A stretch of 64,000 nt of DNA, taken from contig CM056993.1 in NCBI GenBank assembly GCA_029891345.1, positions 110,603,123-110,667,122 of the forward strand, written 5' to 3'. The translations under genes and the position numbers were made by a program. Source of the stretch: Dryococelus australis. Its lineage: Eukaryota; Arthropoda; Insecta; Phasmatodea; Phasmatidae. Below, one piece after another: positions 56,376 to 64,000 of this stretch (positions within the stretch are counted from its first letter, which is position 1; the number at the start of each line of letters is the position of its first letter). The notes below the pieces were generated by a model. The model was not told where the DNA came from. It did not search any database and saw only the letters and a list, made by a program, of their open reading frames with translations.

Positions 56376-57410
56376 CCCTTTAACACGTTCAAAATTTCAG
56401 AGAAGTCGTGTGCTCATCGAATCGGGGAGACAGACAGCCCTTCAAAGCAGCATTTCCAGACAACACATTTTGCATTGCGCTGGCATTCCCTATACACACT
56501 ACCTGACCGCATACTATTATTTACAGTTTGACCAACATTAATGTTACGTTTATTTACAGCTGTTTGAAACTATCATTATATCTATACCGCATGACTGATG
56601 GCGATTACAACGATATCTCACATCATATATTTGCATTGACGATTCAAATGAACAAACATATGTTAAGTACAGCTTATTACATAAGCTCCAGCCGGACACA
56701 TAACAAGGTGAGCCACCTTGAAAGATCACAAGAGTCGGTGGCGAGCAGGCGAGTGAAAAGCAGTAACTACACTCATTAAACCACAAATGTGGTCGAGAAA
56801 AAATTATAATTAATAATATTACTACCTATGGCACAGTTATTTATAAATTTGCGTAGCTACACCTACTCTATTATAAATTAAAAATAATGAGTGTTTTTTT
56901 CCCTCTGTTTATTATAGTATCAAACATATCCGCGCGCCTGGTCCAATGTTGGCTGAGTTGGTGGCAATTTATTTAGCTAATGGTTGTAAAAGAGTTTCTT
57001 TCTGAGCTGAAACATAAGATTTCTAATACGAGTCAGCGAATTTTAAATTAGTGTGAACAGAATGCAGCCAAACCGCGGCTGACATATCACGTGTTCTGCG
57101 TCGCTATATTCTTGATGCACTGTAAGCGTCTCATTGGGAGTTTGTTAATCTTCCCTACAGAATGTTTTAACGAATAAGTAAACATGAAGTAAGGTATGAG
57201 AAGAGACCGGAAAATTTGGCGGATTTAGTACGAGACAAACTATAAACGTGCAACAAAACATATGCCCAATCATGGCGTTCCAGTGTTTTATCGAGTAGAC
57301 AGTAAACAGTTGACATCTGTCTGTTCGTACAAACGAATTGCAGTCTACCGTACATGTAATCGAACTCAAGAATTTTTCCGGTCGATAATTATTAGTGGTT
57401 GACATATGTA
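56376..57410. other. No recognised gene
   Basis: The 83-codon frame at 56528-56779 and the minus-strand frame at 57145-57405 have no recognisable domain. No shared repeat was seen. Confidence 0.4.
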
Positions 57411-57658
57411 CACTCTAAAAAATTTTTGCACTTTTACAAGAAAAATCCTTCGAAACCCAGTTGCGAAGTAAATCCTTTGTAAAACTACAAAGAGTTTTTT
57501 GTAAAATCTGCAAATTATTTATTTGTTATAATACAAATGATAGCCTTGTATTACAATTTACATTACTGAGAAGTGTGCATAAAATAATTTTTTCCTTCTA
57601 GAAAACAAATGTGATGAATTAACAGCAGACAATAACTAAAAAAAAATATTTCAAAGTG
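57411..57658. mobile_element. Element M, CACT...AGTG type
   Basis: Between TA dinucleotides (57409-57410, 57659-57660). Starts CACTCTAAAAAATTTTTGC and ends AAATATTTCAAAGTG, an imperfect inverted repeat. The termini resemble those of K and L, the interior does not. Confidence 0.55.
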
Positions 57659-58079
57659 TAATTTACCAAATAAAAGTTACACACTTTTGCCAGCACGGGT
57701 ACTATAACAGACACTTGACTTACGAACCTATTACTTATACATATATATATATATAGGATGAATCTGAAAGACACCGACTAACGCCAGCAGGTGATTCCTA
57801 AGGAAAATATAAGACGAAAATGTATGAACCACGTTTAGTGATTATTAAGGGAGCTGTGCGCCCCCAAAAGTAGGAATTTGAAATGCCTTACGTCGCCAAG
57901 TATGATGCTGTCGGATGTTGTTATCGAGTTAACAATACACGTGCTTGCATTGGAGCATTCATACATGCCAACTGTCACTGACTAGAATCCACATAGGCAC
58001 CAACGGCCAGCATGACTAGTTAAGCTCTGCCCACAAACGTGTGAGATTCTGCTGGTCGTGCCATAATCATAGTTTAATA
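57659..58079. other. Possible terminal repeat at 57755
   Basis: After a short AT run, ATAGGATGAATCTGAAAGAC resembles the start of the ACAGGGTG-type repeats common in insects. No matching far end was found. No gene recognised. Confidence 0.35.
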
Positions 58080-58599
58080 TACAGCGTGTATAGGAAACAT
58101 GTGTACAAACTTGGGCACGTGATTCGTAACCGGAAAATAGGGAGATTGATACAGGACACCCATGGTCCATCTCAAATAATAAGGGCTGTAGCAGCCCCTG
58201 AAGTCGGTGGGCGACAAGGATATTACTTGGGATATTAGGCAAAGTACTTGCGTTAGAAGAACACAAATTGGTATACAGAGCAAGTAAGCCAAGATCTTGG
58301 CTACATGGCAGGTATGGTCCGTCGTACACACCCCTATCATGTAAATAATACGGGTTGGCACCCTTTGATTGCATGCAACACGTACATCGTGAGGTTAAAT
58401 TGATTGTGGGTACCATTTGTTGAAGCAGGACAACATAAGTAGCAAATAAGCCCCTCTTGTTGCAGCTCTCTAGGACCCACCGTTTCCGGTTAAATCGCAA
58501 ACGAAGGGTACAGTGGTAGCAATAGCATGGCCTAGTGAGTAGGCAACCCTTCCAGCATTTGGAGGAATTCAGCGGGAGTCCCCGCCGAGTGTGTGGCGG

Positions 58600-58713
58600 C
58601 AGGTAACAGCGAAGTAGTGAGAGCCGATGAGGGTGATTGAGGTGAGTATGGAGCTGCCCCGGAATGAAAGGGCGGGGAAACGGGAGAACCCTGAGGCGAA
58701 CTGGGTTCAATTC
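58600..58713 (-). mobile_element. SINE family S fragment in the spacer of element U
   Basis: GAGAGCCGATGAGGGTGATT, GAATGAAAGGGCGGGG and GAACTGGGTTCAATTC match reversed family S, with the middle deleted. To its left, CATGGCCTAGTGAGTAGGCA looks like a further tRNA-type A-box region. Confidence 0.75.
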
Positions 58714-58927
58714 GAGGGGCTTATTTGCTACTGATGTCGTCCTGCTTCAACAAATGGCACCCACAATTAAGTTAACCTCACGGTGTACGTGTTGCATGCA
58801 ATCAAAAGGTGCCAACTCCTATTATTTACATGATGGGGGTGTGTACGACGGACCATACCTACCGTGTATCCAAGATCTCTGTTTACTTGGTCCATATACC
58901 AATTTGTGTTCTTCTAACGCAAGTACT

Positions 58928-60380
58928 TGAGTTGCCCTTGTCCCTTAAGGGCTCAGGCACTTCAAGTCTACCTCACTTGCCGAAACCCCCACGCAACATT
59001 TACAACACATCAAGGGACAAGCAGCATGTCTTCAACAAAAAACCCCTTATGTCCTTTCATCCCTATGAATATATTATGATAAATATATAAACTTTAAGGT
59101 AGTTGTATTCTGGCAAAAATGCGTTCATGTCTTTGTGAAATATATTTTTTTTATGGAGTATGTATGGGATCAGCGACACTACTAATGGATAATTCACGCG
59201 AGTAAAGTTTGAGTTCATTTATTTCTAATCACTGGGAAAATAGTTTATACACACCTTTAAATTCATTCGTATACACGTTGCACTCTGGGCTTAATTTTGT
59301 AATAGTAAGTATATGGCACCGTAATAAATATTAACGAATCACGCACAGGTGCTCCAAAATTTGACATTAAAATGATTATGAAAAGTACAATTTACACATA
59401 TTAAAAGTGGTCGCCGCTTGTGGGCCGCGCGAGTGAATCATGATAGTCAAACTTGGGGAAACTTTCAGTCGTAACCGCCCGCAATGTTCTAGGGCGAAAT
59501 TGTCGATGAAACAGTGCCTTAATTTCTGTTGATGAACCCGTTTATGCAACCTCCAGGCAGCTGCAATCCCTGCAGGCCAGAAAACCTGCTGTGAGACTTC
59601 ATTCAAATGGGGACGGTCTGCTGGGCTGATTTCGCGAAGAATATTTCCCAACAAATTGCCACTCGTTTTCAGGAACACCATTTACGTGCTTTCGTTCCAG
59701 CAGTCTATTCACGCACACGTAAAAATTTACGAACGTGACGTGACGTACAAGACAACGTACTGCAACTAACAGTGCGAAAAACACACACACAGGTTACTGT
59801 AGATTCCGCGGAGGCTATAGGCGCAAAAACTTAACCAACTCATGTTCAAATAACACGCCGGCGTCTGGAGCACCGTTCATATACTTGTAACTACCGAAGC
59901 CTCGCTACGCGACAGGCAAATCTTACCGTTGCCTTCCGTCCGATCGCGCTCAGCGAAATAGCTGACATCGCGAGCACACACTTGGTGCTTCCACAAGGCT
60001 AGACAGCCGTTGGACTTAAACATTGACCTACCGCAAAGGAACACGCCGTCACCCGAGCGCCACTACCAATGACCACGTGAACTACATACTAAACAGCAAA
60101 GAGCTTCAACGGCCCAGCACAGCTGGACGGCGAAAAATTTGCAAATATTAATATAAAACTCAGCTGAGAAGTAAAAGCAATATAAAATACGTGACCGTGA
60201 TCTAAATTTAAATGCTTGATAAAATGTATATATAAAATCAATAATACTAATAATCAGTATAAAGATACAAATTAAAAAAAAAGGTAAAAAGCTTAGTGAG
60301 AACCACACTTCGTACACACAGGGTTACCAACTTTTGAGAAATGCCACTAAAAACAAACTAGTGACGATGCAATCGTCACA
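58928..60380. mobile_element. Solo-LTR candidate, 1,453 bp, TG...CA with 4-bp duplication
   Basis: Begins TGAGTTGCCCTTGTCCC and ends GCAATCGTCACA, flanked by TACT at 58924-58927 and 60381-60384. The left arm of element U preserves the empty site (GGCAAAGTACTTGCG read on the other strand), so the 4-bp duplication is demonstrated. TG...CA ends with a 4-bp duplication are typical of LTR retrotransposon insertions reduced to one LTR. AATAAA occurs near 59325. There is no gag, pol or env coding. The ends are not otherwise inverted repeats. A 19-bp palindrome (GTGACGAT-GCA-ATCGTCAC) lies at the right edge. Confidence 0.65.
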
Positions 60381-60549
60381 TACTTTGCCTAATATTCCAC
60401 GTAATGTACTTGTCGCTTACCGCCGTTAGGGACTGCTACAGCCCTTATTATTTGAGATGGGCCATGGTTGTCCTATATCAATCTTCCTCTTTTTCGGTCA
60501 CGAATCACGTGCCGGAGTTTGTACACATGTTTCCTATACACACTGTATT

Positions 60550-61646
60550 TGCTACACTAAATGAAAGTTGATTTTATTACGGAAACGGAACATCATTATC
60601 ATGGTTTCATTTTCTCTGGAAGAATAGGTAGACAAGGTAGTAAAATTGTGAGGGTGGGAGACTTTTCTGAAGTTTGCACCAGGCTTGAAGAAAAGTCTCA
60701 GGTGTTAAAGCGAAACAGGGTAGTAAACTATTCTACGTGTCTGGAAAACATATGACCTGGAAAGGAAGTTTAATTTCAGTTAACGATATAGTGGAGTTGG
60801 GAGAGATACACTTGCACAGCAATTTATTTTATTGGAATGGCGTGAGTGCACGTTTCTTGTATTGTCGCCTTGCCGTAACATTATTCTTCCTTGTTTGGAA
60901 TAATGGATATATTCTTCGTAGCTCGTGTATAGCCTCGCCCTCAAATAACAGTGCTCGTGTATTGTGCACACATGCTGCTTGTTTTCCTTCTTCTTCTTTT
61001 CCTCTTGCTAAGAAATATCATCAAAACAACACCCATCATTTATACTATTGTCACAGCTGGGAGTTGGTTATCACTTTTATGGACAACTTCATTTACCCGT
61101 TAGTTACATTCCAGTCGGCATTTGTTACCCAGTGATAAGTTGCCCATCGATTGTCGCCCCTGGTAAAAGGACTTTTAGCAAATTGTATTGAATGTATACA
61201 CATGAAAAACACAGAGATGGCCTGTTATACCTATCTATTATTCAGAAGTTCACATATATAATAATTCATACTCCTTAAAATTACGTTTATTACATGACAT
61301 TACTTATTAGTAGGGACAGGTGTTTTTCGCGAAAATATTTATGGTCATGCTAGATTGAAATATCCTACATCGACAACGACAACGTCCTTTGGTTATTGAC
61401 CGCGTGTCTACGTGAGAAGACATGTTCTTATTTGACTGGGCCAATCGTAATGAAGTACTCCAATACTACTCGTCCATGATTCGCGGACATACACTTGAGG
61501 CACATGACATTTGAAATCATTCAACCACAAAAGTGCATTTGAACAAAAGTGTTGAGTACAACTAGTCTTGAAATCTTTTCGCAAAAAACAGCTGTCTCTA
61601 CGTATAAGTTGTGCTTAACACAGATAACAACAGTGAAGCTACAGGG
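60550..61646. other. No recognised gene; 132-codon open frame at 60737-61135
   Basis: The frame has a hydrophobic middle (LYCRLAVTLFFLVWNNGYIL) but no recognised family. Nothing around it supports a gene. Confidence 0.35.
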
Positions 61647-61885
61647 TATAGGCTATTCACGGTAAAGCGAGCATTTTTGAAAGCCCTCTCATTTGGAATA
61701 ATAAGTCTGTAAATATATTTTATTGTAGCCTCAGACGTAAATTTCCGAGTACGGTGGACTATACACACCGTGTTTATACTTACGCGACAATATGTATTTA
61801 AAAAGTTGGTTATTGTATAGCAAATATCCGAAAGAAAAAGTAACTAGGGCCTCAAAAGTGCTCACTTTACCGTGAACAGACTATA
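61647..61885 (+). mobile_element. MITE family A, copy 9
   Basis: Complete: TATAGGCTATTCACGG, AATATATTTTATTGTAGCC, GTACGGTGGACTATACAC, GTGAACAGACTATA. Confidence 0.94.
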
Positions 61886-62224
61886 CTTATAAAGACAGAG
61901 GTGAAACATCCGCTATACCACGAACTCTAGATTTTTTTTTCATCCTACCTTGAAACTAAATAGAGAGTCGGTAGGTAGGGATAGGACGTAAGTGCATCCC
62001 AGGCTGAGCGCCATAGGTCCATACTCCTAGGTATGCTGGGAAGATTCTAACTACAAGGGCACATGTTCGCCGCTTTACTATAGGATTGGGTAAACGTGGT
62101 CGCGAACGGGGCATATACACCGTAAACACCCTTCGAAAAGAAAAACAATTGCAAACTCGCATGCAATTTATAAAGTAGAAAAGACTTCTACTAGAACGGA
62201 GGGGCTGGAAACGGATAATCTCAA
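61886..62224. other. Possible D edge at 61895, otherwise unrecognised
   Basis: AAGACAGAGGTGAAACATCC resembles the outer edge of family D (compare ACAGAGGTGGAATACTGAC in D6 and TTTCACCTCTGTATTCG in D1). The following 300 bp do not match D until 62225. Confidence 0.4.
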
Positions 62225-62415
62225 CCAGCACCTGGAAACCTAGTCGAGCTGGCAGCCTAGCCAACATTAAAATTTGGTACCACACGATAGCCAATCAGAC
62301 AGAACGACCGAACTCAGATAATTGTGCAGCCAATCAGGGAATGGGTGTGCTCACAAACAAAAAAACCGCCACACCATTTCGCGTCTGTTTATTTACTGTA
62401 TGTACACTGCGGTAA
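62225..62415 (+). mobile_element. Family D repeat, copy 7
   Basis: AACCAGCACCTGGAAACC, GATAGCCAATCAGACAG, GCAGCCAATCAGGGAATGG and AAAAACCGCCACACCATTTC match the right part of D3 and D6. Confidence 0.7.
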
Positions 62416-62906
62416 GGCGTCCCGCACGGTTTGGCTACTATTTGGTTCTGTTTCCTAGTTGTTCACAATTCCGAATGCGAATTTATTCTTTCTATACAAC
62501 AGCATAAAACAAAGTCGGCCTGCCGCGTGTGTCCGTGCATTTGACTAAGGCTTCAACTAATTGGTCGATTTTGATCCATTTTTCACCATCATTTAGAAAA
62601 TTTCTTGAGGAAGGTTTACGTATATAATGCATTAATATTTAATGTAAGCATAGTACAGAAATGTCAACGTTTTCTAATCTAGTCGGAAAAAAGTCGCTAT
62701 TCGGGCGCGTACATGGCATACGCTGATTAAATCATAAGATATATGCCAAATTAATGTGCTACAGAGTTGTAGATCTCAAAAAGGTCTACAAAAAAGTCCG
62801 CGGCAGCATATGATTATTTTTTAAGGATGAGCCACAGTAACCATTTTTGTCTTTTAAAGTTCATTTACGCAGACTTTTTTTGTGCAGCACAGTATTAATC
62901 CTATGT
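62416..62906. other. No recognised feature
   Basis: No shared repeat or coding signal. Confidence 0.5.
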
Positions 62907-63327
62907 TATAGGCTGTTCACGGTAAAATGAGCACTTTTGAAATCCCTGCTTAAGATCTACTTTTATACACGTTGTGTACTCATCCGCCTTATGTAAAATT
63001 AACATTGCCATGGGCCTCATCACTTTATTCATGCGTTGGTCAAGTGAAACTATGAAATTATTAGGAGAGTAAATATTTTACATATCTGCTGATTTTTACG
63101 CTGGTGTGCTAAAAAACCAGAAAGCAAAAAAACTAATTCGAGCTATCTAAAATGCTTACCAAACACTTTTATTAGACGTTGAGATATGTAACTACTTTCC
63201 ATCCATCGTTACCAACTTTACCGGGCGAATGTCACTCAGCGCACTCGTTAAAATATATGTAGACAGGGGCAGTGACTTTTTCTAAGGTTCATTTCAAAAG
63301 TGCTTACTTTATCGTGAACATCCTTCA
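62907..63327 (+). mobile_element. MITE family B, copy 11
   Basis: Forward, nearly complete: TATAGGCTGTTCACGG, TAAAATTAACATTGCCATGG, CGTTACCAACTTTACCGGGC; right end GTGAACATCCTTCA. Confidence 0.95.
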
Positions 63328-63739
63328 GTTACCTTAAGCATTTAGTGTATATACTTGCTGTAAGCCTAAATATTTGTACAGTGCACCCGAGCGAGGCCGG
63401 GGCTGGTCGCTAGTGTCATATAAATGCTCAGTTGTGTGGCAACTTACAGGGCGGCGTACAGTAAAACCGGACTGGCCCACTGCATGACGAGCTGTCTATC
63501 TTGTAATTAATGCAGGTCGGAGTCATCTGTTTGTTTATAGCAGGTTTAGTTTCGTCACGCTGATCGCTATAAATAGCTGTCGCGCACATGCCGGCTGCAG
63601 TTCCATCATCCTGTAAAAGGAAACCGGCACAGCAGTAAAAGGAGAACGACTTGCGAAAGACGGAGCGCGTACGTGCGGGAGTGGACGCGTGGCGTTATGT
63701 GTGGCCACTTGGAAAATAGCGCCATCTTCGACAGGAAAC
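63328..63739. other. CpG-rich patch between B11 and A10
   Basis: Contains CGAGCGAGGCCGGGGCTGG and GACGGAGCGCGTACGTGCGG, with a TATA/initiator pair at 63568-63601 listed separately. No coding frame of note follows before MITE A10. Confidence 0.45.
63568..63601 (+). promoter_or_regulatory. Candidate Pol II core promoter
   Basis: TATAAATA at 63568-63575 is followed 31 bases downstream by GCAGTTC with its A at 63599, the normal spacing and a fair match for an arthropod TATA-plus-initiator promoter. The surroundings are CpG-rich. Transcription would run to the right, through a GC-rich 130-bp leader, towards MITE A10. No gene start is recognised, so the target is unknown. Confidence 0.4.
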
Positions 63740-63965
63740 TATAGGCCATTCACGGTAAAGTGAGCACTTTCGAGGCCCTACTTTATTTTTCCTTCCAGCA
63801 ATTTTTTATAATTTTACCACCTTTTAAAAATAAATATTGTTCATGTAGGTAATAAACGTAGTGTGTATATTCCATCGCGTCTAAGGCTAAGATAAAATAT
63901 ATTTACTGACTTATTCCAAATGAGAGGGCTTTCAAAAGTGCTCAGTTTACCATGAATATAGTATA
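63740..63965 (-). mobile_element. MITE family A, copy 10
   Basis: Reversed: TATAGGCCATTCACGG, AAATAAATATTGTTCATG, AAATGAGAGGGCTTTCAAAA; decayed right end ACCATGAATATAGTATA. Confidence 0.93.
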
Positions 63966-64000
63966 CGTAGATGCTTTGCGATGTTTCTACACTTCTTATG

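Larger units (their letters stand above)
58080..60547. mobile_element. Fold-back element U with split right arm
   Basis: The left arm is 58082-58456: CAGCGTGTATAGGAAACATG, GCACGTGATTCGTAACCGG, AATAATAAGGGCTGTAGCAG, GATTGCATGCAACACGTAC. The right arm is its inverted copy in two pieces, 58714-58927 and 60381-60545, separated by 58928-60380. The outer ends are TA-CAGCGTG and CACACTG-TA. The 257-bp spacer between the arms holds part of a SINE. Without the later insertion the element would be about 1.0 kb. Confidence 0.85.

Noticed and set aside
57982-58710. 242-codon minus-strand open frame, the longest in the window
   Set aside because: It runs through a SINE fragment, the spacer and one arm of the fold-back element U. 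Its N-terminal part is simply translated SINE sequence, and the complementary arm produces a matching shadow frame at 58664-58930.
60737-61135. 132-codon frame with hydrophobic segment
   Set aside because: Low-complexity hydrophobic composition arises easily from AT-rich sequence; no family recognised and no gene context.

Overview
The window reads as intergenic or intronic DNA from a large, repeat-rich animal genome, most likely a hemimetabolous insect. I lean towards a polyneopteran (stick insect, cockroach or orthopteran), but that is an inference from the style of the tRNA-derived SINEs, the tail of a mariner-type transposase and the density of short TA-flanked transposons; no gene fixes the taxon. 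Overall composition is AT-rich with small CpG-rich patches. I found no convincing host protein-coding gene. The open frames of 60-240 codons are almost all readings of repeats, microsatellites or chance frames.

The dominant content is one superfamily of short non-autonomous DNA transposons, here called A, B and C. A (about 236 bp, 10 copies) and B (about 425 bp, 12 copies) share a terminal inverted repeat beginning TAGGCTGTTCACGG. C (about 430 bp, 10 copies) ends in TAGTCCATTCACGG and shares subterminal blocks with B. All are flanked by TA; one A copy sits inside a B copy so that the empty site can be read from other B copies. Together they cover very roughly a sixth of the window, spread from end to end and in both orientations.

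Layout. 0-3 kb: a D-family repeat split by a hAT-type miniature element with an exact 8-bp target duplication, then two large snap-back palindromes (1857-2381 and 2681-3054), each carrying the C-terminal tail of a mariner/Tc1-type transposase. 3-17 kb: a (CT)n tract, a D/G composite, an interrupted C element, a SINE, a 203-bp palindrome and the nested E/F inverted-repeat elements. 17-19.3 kb: the longest stretch without recognisable repeats, with one weak promoter-like motif. 19.5-34.8 kb: dense A/B/C copies, a large (TG)n(TA)n tract, F elements in tandem, two SINEs and a GC-rich patch. 35-45 kb: second D/G composite with a 75-codon open frame, a dispersed repeat R in two inverted copies (one with an oligo-A tail), a 381-bp element N with inverted repeats and a 10-bp target duplication, two L elements and a 56-bp poly(A) run. 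46-57 kb: the nested A-in-B pair, further MITEs, a 964-bp fold-back K element and a second SINE type. 57-61 kb: a fold-back element whose right arm is split by a 1.45-kb TG...CA insertion with a 4-bp duplication, a solo-LTR candidate. 61-64 kb: more MITEs and a TATA-plus-initiator candidate promoter in a CpG-rich patch.

Nothing here works together as a pathway. The window is best read as a layered record of transposon insertions whose order can be worked out from the nesting.
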